Shown: piece after piece, positions 44,340-53,723 of the stretch
Layout: every line of letters starts with the position of its first letter
Numbering within the stretch: the first letter of the stretch is position 1
Assembly: GCA_963576725.1 (NCBI GenBank)
Contig: OY755236.1
Location: 63,462,636 to 63,526,635 of the forward strand
From: Azorinus chamasolen
Lineage: Eukaryota > Mollusca > Bivalvia > Cardiida > Solecurtidae
Length of the DNA: 64,000 nucleotides
Direction of reading: 5' to 3'
Made by a program: the position numbers and the translations under genes
Notes under the pieces: model-generated
Databases searched by the model: none
Seen by the model: only the letters and a program-made list of their open reading frames with translations
Told to the model about the DNA's origin: nothing

Positions 44340-45024
44340 TGTTAAGACAATTGAAATACAACATTTCATTAAAAACTTAACGAGATATGTAGCCTCTAGA
44401 GTGTAATGACGTAGTGACCTAGTTTTGAACCCGACATGATCCATATTTGAACTTGACCAAGATTGCATGTGGACAAACATTCTGATAAAATTTCAGTAAG
44501 ATCTGATAACATTTGTAGCCACTTGAGTGTGAACAAGATTTTTCTATGATTTGACCTAGTGGCCTAGTTTATGACTGCAGGCGATTCATATTCGAACTTG
44601 ACCTAGATATCATCAGGGTCAATACAGAAACCAATTTACTTAAAGATCAAGTGCAAAATGTGGCCTCCAGAGTGTTTAGGATTTTGTAAGATTTGACCTA
44701 GTGACCTAGTTTTTGACCCGACATGACCAATATTCGAACTTGGCGTAGATTTCATGGAGACACATTCTGATAAAATTTCAGTAAGATCCAATAAGATTTG
44801 TAGCTTCTAGAGCATTAACAAGATTTTCTAAGATTTGACCTAGTGACCTTGTTTTTGAGCCCAGGCGACCCATATTCGAGATTGACCTAAATTTCATACA
44901 GGGCAAAACACAAACCAATTTACTTAGAGATCAAGTGCAAAATGTGGTATCTCAACGGACAACAGACGAGGGACATCCAACGATCCTAAAAGCTCAGCAT
45001 GAGCACGTCGTGCTCTGGTGAGCT
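44340..45024 (-). mobile_element. HTR-A-like element, minus strand, nested in HTR-N
   Basis: Reverse complement of AGCTCACCAGAGCAC / GTGCTCATGCTGAGCT ends at 45024 beside an A-run (T-tract on the sense strand). The monomers differ from other HTR-A copies: 'tgacctagtgacctagttt', 'ccatattcgaacttgacc', 'gataaaatttcagtaagat'. These correspond to the 47864 copy's 'aggtcactaggtcaaat' type. The 3' border is not clear. Confidence 0.6.
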
Positions 45025-45604
45025 AAAAAAAAATGAGGATGAATGAATATCCTACTCCCCTTCTCTAAAAAGGTGATAATAAAGAGACAAGGCTATAAAT
45101 TAAAAATATAGTCATTTATTATGAAACAAATAACTATGTAAACAAGAAAGTATACTATGGTATGCTGATAAAGAACTCTGTTGCAAACTGTAACAAGTAA
45201 ATACCTGGTAAAACTATTATGACATATGCATTGTTGGAAGTATCACATGAAACTTGACACAAATATCTAGGGCGGTCATTGATTGGTTCAGAGGCATATT
45301 GACGATACCAAAACGTAAGAGGATAAATATTTTATCCCGTCACTACAGCCGCTAGTGACGTAATAAAGGGGTAGCATAATAAACCTTAGTTTATATGTAC
45401 AGTAGAGGTTTATTTGTATAGTAGGTGTAGGAATTTCTTCTTATAACAGGAACTATTTTTAATTTTTCTACAAATTTGTTTTACCAAAAATAACGTATCA
45501 GTTGAAAAAAACCCACTTAATATGGATAATTATCATTAACTATCCCAGTAAAAACCCAAACCGTCATTAAAAAAAATAGAAAGGAAAAAGAGAGAAAAAA
45601 AAGT

Positions 45605-45685
45605 TTCGTCAGAGGTGAGTATCGAACCAGAGCTGACTGCACAATAGGCGACCGTGGTAACCACTACGCTATCAGGCCAGACATA
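45605..45685 (-). repeat. tRNA-like SINE head or tRNA pseudogene
   Basis: On the minus strand 'tagcgtagtggttaccacg' matches a Pol III A box and 'ggttcgatact' matches a B box, about 30 bases apart. The flanks 'ggcctga' and 'cacctctgac' do not pair as an acceptor stem, so it is not a working tRNA. Confidence 0.55.
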
Positions 45686-46257
45686 CTTCAAGGGAAATTG
45701 AAGATGTATATATCGCTTTCACATATAAAGGCACTAGCAAAGAGTTTGAATCTATTCATGACTTAATATGTGTATATCATGTGTATAAATATACTGATGT
45801 ATGTATTAGTTTTGTCGACATTTTTGGACAATAAACAATGGTCATTAAACAAAACTGTAATATGTCAAAATCTCTGAAGGGCATAATTTAGAACGAGAGC
45901 ACCGCAAACAGGTGCACGACTACAGTTTTGACCCGGCTTCAATTTTGCGACTTTGACCCGGCTTCATTTATGTTTACAAAACTGTTTTTGGCATTTAATG
46001 TCGATACTTCGACGAAAAAAGTGTCATAATTATTGTTATTATTGTACATTTGTTTGATAAATTTCTTTGTAAACATCGTATGAAGGTTTTTACATCACAT
46101 ATTTCACTACATCAATAATGCAGATAGAAACTATTCTCTGCCACGCCCTCATGTGCCATTTCATTTGGTTCTTCTCACCAATATACGCGGAATAGACTTT
46201 GTAAAACTTGTCGCTACCTCTCCTACATGGGTAAATACTTTTGAACATTCCATTAGT
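45686..46257. other. unassigned interior of HTR-N
   Basis: AT-rich; one local duplication 'gttttgacccggcttcaat' / 'tttgacccggcttcattt'. No coding signal. Confidence 0.4.
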
Positions 46258-46585
46258 GATCGCCGCTCATGCGGCGATCAATAAATAATGCCCCTGGGGT
46301 CGAAATTGGCCCGCCCCAGGCATGGCTCATTTTCAATAGAAACATATAACTTGAAACCTTTGAAAATCTTCTCTTCTGAAACTGGAAGGATCTCAGCTTT
46401 CAATATTGGCACATAACATCATATTCAGGTCCTCTACAAGAGTTATATAAATTGTGCCCTTTGGGTCATAATTGGCCCCACCCCAGTGCCGGCTAGTTTT
46501 CTATAGAAACATATAGTGAAAACTTTGAAAACCTTCTCCTCTAATTGTCTGGTGAGCACTTCAGGGCCATTCTGGCCCTCTTGTT

Positions 46586-47090
46586 TATCAAGAGGCCGTG
46601 GCCCCCTGTTTATTGCCTTAATGGTATCAGGGGGTCGAGGGGTGGGGGGGATTCAGATAGCTTTGGTAGGACCTTACCAATGACATAAAGATACTTGAAA
46701 TCAGGTCAATGTCAAAGTCACTATTTTGAAAACTTGGCTGTCATTAAAATTATGTTATAACTTCTAAACTACATATGCTAGACAATTTATATTTGGTATA
46801 CAGATAGCTTGGGTGAAGGTCTTCCAGTTGAAAAATCTGGCCTTAATGCTGTTTCCGCATTTTTTGCTTGTTTATTGTATGATAGGGTATTTGGGTACCC
46901 AGAACTCAATCGTAGGCATTTCGAAAGATTTGGTTACGATGGTAAGGGAGTGGTGGCCTCTGATTGGTCAAAATTTAGATAGTGTTCGATTTTGCTAAAA
47001 ATTGGTATGACTGGATATTTGGGTACCCCAACCTCAGGTGTAGGTGTTTCAAAAGAGTTGGTAACAGAGTGGTGGCCTCTGATTGGTAAA
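46586..47090. repeat. unassigned repeat with 'tggtggcctctgattggt' doublet
   Basis: Two units of about 130 bp share 'tatttgggtacccagaactc'-like text, 'aaagagttggtaacagag' and 'gtggcctctgattggt'. The start AGAGGCCGTGGCCCC near 46594 could be the hairpin of another HTR family, but no 3' end was found. Confidence 0.5.
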
Positions 47091-47093
47091 AAA

Positions 47094-47455
47094 AGTGGGG
47101 GCTATATTGGAATCACAAATGTCCATGTGTCCCATCTGTCCAGATTTTTGTCCGGAGCATTACTCCTAAATTATTATAGGCACAACTGTGAAACCTTATT
47201 TATGGATAGAGAGTGATTAGAGGATGTACAGTCAACAAGGGTTGTTACTCTAAATTCATTTTTAAGGGAGTTATTCCCCTTAGTTACTTTTCATAAGCAA
47301 ATTCTACTTCTACATTTCTTCACCAAAGTACGTCAAAATTTGCTTATGCATTTATAATAATGTGTAGACGTGTGTGACATAATTTTCATGTGAGTCATTC
47401 CCTGATTGGACGTTAATTTTTTTCTTTTCACAACATGGATGAAAGGATTATTGAT
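47094..47455 (+). repeat. HTR-F fragment
   Basis: 'gtgggggctatattggaatc', 'gtccggagcattactcctaa' and 'attataggcacaactgtgaa' match the complete HTR-F at 61892. Truncated at both ends. Confidence 0.75.
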
Positions 47456-47464
47456 CTATCATAA

Positions 47465-47765
47465 TTTCATGAACAAACAGAGCAGACCCTGATCAGACAT
47501 GTCCTATAGAAGCTGTCTGATCTGGGTCTACCCTGTTTGCAAAGGTGTGACAGAGTGTTTGTACAATGGATAGGGTTACAGCATTCCAAACAGAAAAGAA
47601 CCAGATCAAATAGGTTTGAACATGGTCTGCTCTTTTTGCTTATTCACAGTTTCTGCCATGGCCAAAAAGTCTCTTCCTCATATACCATTATAAAATTCAC
47701 CTAATTGATATTCATAAAATAATTATTTCTTACATGAATATATCATTAGGGAAAAGGGTAATGCT
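47465..47765. repeat. two MITE-1 copies
   Basis: Core 'cagagcagaccctgatcaga' / 'gaagctgtctgatctgggt' at 47474-47545, then a second, decayed core 'cagaaaagaaccagatcaa' with 'tttctgccatggccaaaaag' and 'cattagggaaaaggg'. Confidence 0.7.
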
Positions 47766-47778
47766 GTCATGTGGTTGA

Positions 47779-49269
47779 CCCATTCCCTCATAGGCTATTT
47801 TGAGACCCAACCTCTTTGAATAAATCTACTGAAAAGGAGAATTTACTAGAATAAAGGATTTTTAGATCAGGGTGAGCTTGAATGTCTGTCGTCCATTGTG
47901 TGTCGTCCGTTGTCAACAATTTGCTTGTGAACACTCTAGTGGTCACAATTTTAGTCCAGTCTTCATGAAACTTGGTCAGAATGATTGTCTTGAATAAATT
48001 TGGATGAGTTCAAAAGTGGGTCACGTAGGGTTAAAAAACTAGGTCACTAGGTCAAATAGAAAACCTTGTGAACACTCTAGAGGTAACATTTTTTGCCCAA
48101 TCTTCATGAAACTTGGTCAATTGATTTCTTGATAAAATCTCGGATGAGTTTAAAAGGCGGTCATGTGGGGTAAAAAACTAGTTCAAACTGTAGAAAAACC
48201 TTGTGAACACTCTAGTGGTAACATTTTTACTCAAATTCTCATGAAATTTAGTCATAACGATTGTCTTGATAAAGTCTTGTATGAGTTTGAAAGTGGATCA
48301 TGTGGAGTCAAAAACTAGGTCACTAGGTCAAATAGTAGGAAAACCTTGTGAACACTCTAGAGGTCATATTTTAATGGAATTTTCATAAAACTTTATCAGA
48401 ATGGTTGTTTTGATAGAATCTGGGACAAGTTTGAAAGTGGGTCACATGGGGTCAAAAAATAGTTCACTAAATTAAACTGTAGAAAAACCTTGTGAACAAC
48501 CTGGTGGTCACATTTTTTGTCCGATCTTCATGAAACTTGGTCAGAATGATTGTCTTGATAAAATCTCTGAGAAGATGGAAAATTGGGCATGCTTGGTGAT
48601 GAACTAGGTCAAATAGAAGGAAAACTTTGTGAACACTCTAGAGGTCACATTTATTGCCAAATCTTAATGAAAATTGGTCAGAATGATTGTCTTGATAAAA
48701 TCTTGTACAAGTTTGAAAGTGGGTTACGTGGGGTCAAAAAGTAGGTCACTGGGTCATATCTTAGAAAAATCCAGTTTACACTCCAGCGGCTACATTTTTA
48801 GCCCAATCTTCCTCAAACTTTATTTTGGTGATATCAAGGTTGAGTGTGATCATGGATGGGGTGGGATAAAAAAAAAAAGTAGGTCACTATGTCAGATCTT
48901 AGAAAAATCACTTTAGAGGGCACATTTTTTGCCCAATCTTCATTGGTCAGAATGATTGTCTTGATAAAATCAATATTCTAAATCTTTGAAAATCTAGTTC
49001 TGCAGAACCACTGCTCATGATCCACGATCAACATTGTTCAAATATTGTCCCTTAGTTCAGTATTGGCCCACCTAGGGGCTATCCAGTTATAATCTTCAAT
49101 CTTTGGTAATCAGGTGAGTGCTTAAGGGCCATCTTGGCCCTCCTGTTTTAGAATTGCATAGTTTTGAAACCTTTGTGAGTTCCTATGGAGCAATGCTCTA
49201 TTTATCACAATGGTTTTTTCAAAAAGTGACTTTAACAAAGGTGTCAAAAGGCATCAATGAGGGAATGGG
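47779..49269. mobile_element. MITE-2 split by an HTR-A element
   Basis: Left end CCCATTCCCTCATAGG after TTGA, right end 'atcaatgagggaatggg' before TTAA at 49270. The break is at the T-run that reads 'aagttttagaa' in intact copies. The HTR-A body (47864-49147) lies between, and 'ttagaattgcatagttttga' resumes. Confidence 0.75.
47864..49147 (+). mobile_element. HTR-A element lacking the 5' palindrome arm
   Basis: 'tttttagatcagggtgagct' keeps only the second arm of the hairpin. Monomers of about 140 bp: 'ccttgtgaacactctagagg', 'cttcatgaaacttggtcaga', 'aaaactaggtcactaggtc'. The 3' end is GGTGAGTGCTTAAGGGCC, ATCT, TGGCCC and TCCTGTT. Confidence 0.75.
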
Positions 49270-49273
49270 TTAA

Positions 49274-49514
49274 CCCTTTCCCTGTTCTGTATTTAGACCA
49301 AATTTGAATACCTACTGAATATTCATTAAAAAATAGATATAAAGAAATATGGAAGGTGAAACATTGCAGACATTTTAGAAAGTAAAGAACCAGATCTATC
49401 AAATTCTATTAGCAAACAGAGCAGACCCTGATCATACGGCTCCTCTAGGAGCCGTCTGATCTGGGTCTACTCTGTTTGCAAATGCGTGAAAACACGTTTA
49501 TATGAGGGAAAGCA
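49274..49514. mobile_element. MITE-1 sharing a TTAA with the MITE-2 before it
   Basis: TTAA 49270-49273 serves both elements; right TTAA at 49515-49518. Perfect core 'tcatacggctcctctagga' / 'gccgtctgatctgggtct'. It ends 22 bases before the exon F start, next to its polypyrimidine tract. Confidence 0.82.
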
Positions 49515-49540
49515 TTAAACACCTTTTTCTCTTTTTTCAG

Positions 49541-49786
49541 ATCAAAGTGAACACACCATGAGCAATAAGACAACAAGCACTTCAGTCGATCCTAACTATC
49601 CTACTGTTGATTTTGCCACTGGTCTAACCTTCGAGGCCTGCATGCAAAGATGTCTAGACAATGATGCTTGTAAGGAGGTCATCTTCGATTCTGAAAGTAC
49701 CACTATATGTGCTTTATATGGTCCTGATCCACTTATAGAGCCTGGACCTCCGTCATCAACACATGCGGTGAAAGATACCACTTTAG
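49541..49786 (+). CDS. exon F: PAN/Apple-like domain exon
   Basis: The acceptor is 'ctttttctcttttttcag' and the donor 'ttag|gtaatt' (weak donor). 246 bases, phase 1-1. DQSEHTMSNKTTSTSVDPNY... contains F-E-A-C-x3-C-x5-C then a D-S-E...C-A-L-Y stretch, the cysteine spacing of a PAN/Apple-like fold, which binds protein or carbohydrate ligands in other extracellular proteins. It follows the three six-Cys modules. The stop codon and later exons were not found within 14 kb downstream, so the gene probably continues beyond the window. Confidence 0.85.
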
Positions 49787-49851
49787 GTAATTATTGTTTA
49801 TATTCTCTTGCACACAGCTCATTGCTTCATCAAATAATGGGGGTTTGTTAA

Positions 49852-50093
49852 CCCTTGCCTCCATGAATATTCATATAAAAAATAATGATGTTATGAATAT
49901 TTATTAGATTAGTTATTATGATAGCATATGTATACTGGAATTTTTGGCCATGGAAGGAACTGTAGAATCATGTCTATATCATATCATAAGCAAACAGAGC
50001 AGACCCTAATCAGACTGCTCTTGTATGAGGCATCTGATCTGGGTCTGATCTGTTTGCAAAAGCGTAGAAAGGCATATTTATGGAGTAAAGGTT
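49852..50093. mobile_element. MITE-1, 65 bp after exon F
   Basis: TTAA at 49848-49851, 'cccttgcctccatgaatatt', core 'gcaaacagagcagacccta' / 'gcatctgatctgggtctga', end 'tatttatggagtaaagg'. The right TTAA is lost. Confidence 0.78.
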
Positions 50094-50173
50094 GGGATCA
50101 TTCCTGTAGCCGTAATGGCAACCCTGCAAATGTTCATAATGCCATTATAAAAATTCAGTAAATTAATAGAGGG

Positions 50174-50309
50174 TTAATACACTATTTGTCGGGCAATAAC
50201 ATCTGCAGTGTCCCGAGGGACTGTTGATGGCCTGAGCCCGAAGGGCGAAGGCAACAACATTCCCGAGGGACACTGCAGATGTTATTGCCCGAAAACAAAT
50301 GTGTATTAA
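50174..50309. repeat. 136-bp foldback with TTAATACAC ends
   Basis: Arms from TTAATACAC through 'cgggcaataacatctgcagt' and 'gtcccgaggga' on one side, reverse-complemented on the other. The centre is 'cccgaagggcgaaggc'. No coding content; superfamily unknown. Confidence 0.8.
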
Positions 50310-50905
50310 TGCTATTCTTGCATAAAACCCATTTTCTGCTTTCCTGCGTCAATTAAATTCTTCCAAATACAAATAAAACTACATGCTTCTTTGACACTTC
50401 CGTTCATTCTATTTATGCTGTTTCCGGGCTACTGTTTTTATCTTGATTGTATCAAATACCGTTTACAGGGAATTTCATTCAATATGTCTATCACTAAAAA
50501 CAGTTCATTGTCGGTGCCCCTGAAATACTCACACCATTCACCTAGCTTAGGCCAAAACGCTATAGCATTCGCATCCATTGTTTACCTTAGGCCCCATGTT
50601 GGTATAATTAAAACCGGTCAACAAAAGCGTGTGAGCACGTGAATCGCCCTGTTAATAGATGGTCTAGCGGGACTACAACGGCACATTTTGTACAAGAATG
50701 TTTTATAATGAATATTCATGGAGTATAGGGCTAACATTGTATTTGACAGAACTTATTACATACTAGTGACAATTTGTTTTATTACTCGTGCAAGCAGGTT
50801 TCATGGTACATGTACTGAATAACTGACCCATTCCCAATCATAAACAGTTCTTCACAATTTCCTGACAGGGTACACAATCTAGTCGCCTGTATCATAATTA
50901 TGCCT
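50310..50905. other. no feature recognised
   Basis: A plus-strand frame of 83 codons (50391-50642) has no motif and is not supported as a gene. 'aatgaatattcatggagta' near 50710 is a MITE-like end. Confidence 0.4.
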
Positions 50906-51040
50906 TTTTATCATGTCCCCCAGTTGAAGTAGTGGGTGGGGGGGGATTTGGGTGCCCTAAAGTAATTAGATTTTCCGTCTGTCCATCCGACCGTCCATCC
51001 GTCTGTCCATTTCTGGTTTCCACACAATATTTCCTTACCA

Positions 51041-51264
51041 ATTACCTCCATAAATACGCCTTTCTACGCCTCTGTCAAGTCACTTTTTGAAACCATTGTG
51101 ATAAATAGAACGTTCACTCCATAGGAGCAAATGCTCTATTTATCACAATGGTTTCAATACAACACAATTCTAAATGTTTTCCTTTTCTCTAGTAAATGCT
51201 CCTTTTCAGTAGATTTATTAGATTTATTTGGGTCTTAAAATAGCCTACCGTATGAGTGAAAGAA
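51041..51264. mobile_element. MITE-2, reverse orientation
   Basis: 'attacctccataaatacgcc', central hairpin 'agaacgttcactccatagg' / 'agcaaatgctctatttatc', 'gtatgagtgaaaga' before TTAA at 51265. The left TTAA decayed to ATTA. Confidence 0.75.
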
Positions 51265-51551
51265 TTAAGGAATGGTCCAGTTTTCACCAAACTTGCTCAG
51301 TGTACTTGATAACCAAGTACCTCGCATGGGTTCTGTGTTTGGCAATTTCCATGCATTTTTCGGAAAAATTACAGGCATTTTCACTTAGACTGCCGCAATC
51401 TTATTAGCTGATTGGTCTCCAAGCAATATCTCCGCAAAGAATGGCTCAATTTTCACCATACTTGCACAGTGTACTTGATATCCAATTGTCTTGCATGGGT
51501 TCTGTGTTTGGCAATTTCAGCTCATTTTTTCAGAAAAATTATGACCTTTTT

Positions 51552-53084
51552 AGCTCACCTGGCACAAAGTGCCAAGGTGAGCTATTGGGATGATCCTATG
51601 TCCGGCGTCATGCGTATGTGCGTCGTGCGTACGTGCCGGCGTCAACAATTTACTTAAACATCTTCTTCTCTGGAACTACAAAGCCAAGAGCTTTGATATT
51701 TGGTATGTAGCATGATGTAATGGTCCTCTACAAAGATTGTTCAAATTATGTCCCCCGGGCCAAAAATGGCCCCGCCCCGGGGGCTTATCAGGTTTTCATA
51801 GGAAAATCTTTAAAAATCTTCTTCTCTGAAACTGTAAGGCATAGACCTTTGATATTTGGTATGTAGCATGATCTAATGGTCCTCTACTAAAATTGTTCAA
51901 ATTATGACCCCCAGGCCAAAAATGGCCCCGCCCCGGGGCTTATCAGTTTTTCATAGGAAAATCTTTAAAAATCTTCTTCTCTGAAACTGTAAGGCATAGA
52001 CCTTTGGTATTTGGTATGTAGCATCATCTAATGGTCCTCTACTAAGATTATTCAAATTATGACCCCAGGCCAAAAATGGCCCCGCCCCAGGGCTTAACAG
52101 CTTTTCATAGGAAAATCTTTAAAAATCTTCTTCTCTGAAACTATAAGGCATAGACCTTTGATATTTGGTATGTAGCATGATCTAATGCTCCTCTACTAAG
52201 ATTGTTCAAATTATGACCCCTGGGCCAAAAATGGCCCCACTCCGAGGCTTATCAGTTTTTCATAGGAAAATCTTTAAAAATCTTCTTCTCTGAAAATATA
52301 AGGAATAGACCTTTAGTATTTGGTATGTAGCATCATCTAATGGTCCTCTACTAAGATTGTTCAAATTATGACCCCCAGGACAAAAATGACCCCGCCCCTG
52401 GGCTTATCAGTTTTTCATAGGAAACTCTTTAAAAATCTTCTCTTCCAGAACTGTAAGGTCTAGGCCCTTGATATTTGGTATGTAGCATCATCTAATGGTT
52501 TTCTACCAAGATAATTCAAATTATTACCCCTGGGTCAAAAATGGCCCCGCCCTGGGGCTTATCAGTTTTTCATATGAAAAGCTTTAAGAATCTTCTTCTC
52601 AAAACAGTAAGGCAGAGACCTTTAATATTTGGTATGTAGCGCTATCTAATAGTTTTCTACCAAGATTGTTCAAATTATGTCCCCTGGGTTGAAAATGGCC
52701 CCGCCCAGGGGCATATCAGTTTTTCATAGGAAAGTTTTAAAAAATCTTCTTCTCTTAAAAATCTTTAAAAGTCTTCTCTGAACTTGTAAGGCATAGACCT
52801 TAGATATTTGGTATGTTGCATTATCTAATAGTTCTCTACCAAGATTTTCAAATTATGAACCCCGGATAAAAAATGGCACCGCCCTGGGGCTTAACAGTTT
52901 TTCATAGGAAAATCTTTAAAATATCTTCTCCTCCAAATCTGTAAGGTCAAGACTCTTTATATTTAGTATGTAGCATCATCTAATGGTTTTCTACCAAGAT
53001 TTTTCAAAATATGTAATCTGTCATTGAAATCATTAATCTGTTATGAACAGGTGAGCAATTAAGGGCCATCATGGCCCTCTTGTT
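51552..53084 (+). mobile_element. HTR-A element nested in HTR-G
   Basis: Hairpin AGCTCACCTGGCAC / GTGCCAAGGTGAGCT after 'gacctttt', TGTCCGGCGTCATGCG tract, nine monomers of about 155 bp, 3' end GGTGAGCAATTAAGGGCC, ATC, ATGGCCC and TCTTGTT. HTR-G resumes with 'ctttataggctgctgcaatt'. Confidence 0.82.
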
Positions 53085-53410
53085 TTCTTTATAGGCTGCT
53101 GCAATTTGGTTAGCTGATTGATTTCTGTGCAAATATCTCCTCAAGAAATGGTCCAATTTTCACGAAACTTTGCTCAGTGTACTTGATATCCAAGTATGGG
53201 TTCTGTTTTCGGCAATTTCTGCGCATATTTAGGAAAATTATGAGCATTTTCACTGAGGCTGCTCCAATCTGATTAGCTAATTGGTTTCAGCGCAATATTG
53301 AGATGTCCTCAAGGAATAGTTCAATTTTCACCAAACTTGCTCAGTGTTACTGTGTACTTGATATCCAAATACTTTGCATGGGTTCTGTGTTTGGCAATTT
53401 CCGCACAGTT

Positions 53411-53581
53411 TTATTATAAAAAATACCTTACCTGCTATGTTTAGCTACTATACCAGTATGCTTTTAACACCTTCCGGAATTTTTTGGTGCCACCACCTGC
53501 CTATGCCCTGATTTTGTCATGACCCGGACACATGCGGTCCGCGATTTAGACCTAATCACAATAATCCCCATTCTATTTCCG
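53411..53581 (+). repeat. left inverted terminal repeat of the DIRS element
   Basis: 'ttacctgctatgtttagcta', 'cttccggaattttttggtgc' and 'catgcggtccgcgatttaga' recur reverse-complemented at the right end. Promoter function is expected for DIRS left repeats but no motif was confirmed. Confidence 0.9.
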
Positions 53582-53723
53582 GAAGGCTTACTGTACAGAC
53601 GTGTATCGACAGTGATAAGGTCAGTCAGAACAAACACCACACTCTGGAAATTCGAAGACCAATTCGAAGACTACTTGGATACGCTCCAAATTATTTGGAA
53701 ATTAATCATATCGTATTCGATAC

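Larger units (their letters stand above)
44259..46281 (-). mobile_element. HTR-N element, minus strand
   Basis: On the minus strand it begins with the hairpin GATCGCCGCatgaGCGGCGATC (46281-46258) and ends near 44259 with GCGGCGATCCAATGCC, then ATTCGTCTTGT. The outer arm is therefore repeated near the 3' end as in other HTR families. It interrupts an HTR-A monomer between 'ctctacaaaagt' and 'ataaataatgcccctgg'. The interior is largely unassigned and includes an HTR-A-like minus-strand start and a tRNA-like segment. Confidence 0.6.
42935..46585 (+). mobile_element. HTR-A element with duplicated 5' module
   Basis: The 5' hairpin variant AGCTTAACAGAGCAC / GTGCTCAGGGTGAGCT occurs at 42935, 43514 and 43913, each followed by the GTCCGTCGTC tract and one to two monomers. 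The last two starts are 399 bp apart. This is a tandem duplication of the 5' module inside one element. The 3' end GGTGAGCACTTCAGGGCC, ATTC, TGGCCC and TCTTGTT is at 46585. It is interrupted at 44259-46281. Confidence 0.78.

Noticed and set aside
45605..45685. Functional tRNA gene
   Set aside because: A and B boxes are visible, but the acceptor and anticodon stems do not pair, so it was kept only as a tRNA-like remnant.
50391..50642. 83-codon plus-strand frame after exon F
   Set aside because: No motif, no splice signals in a matching phase, and composition like the surrounding intron.
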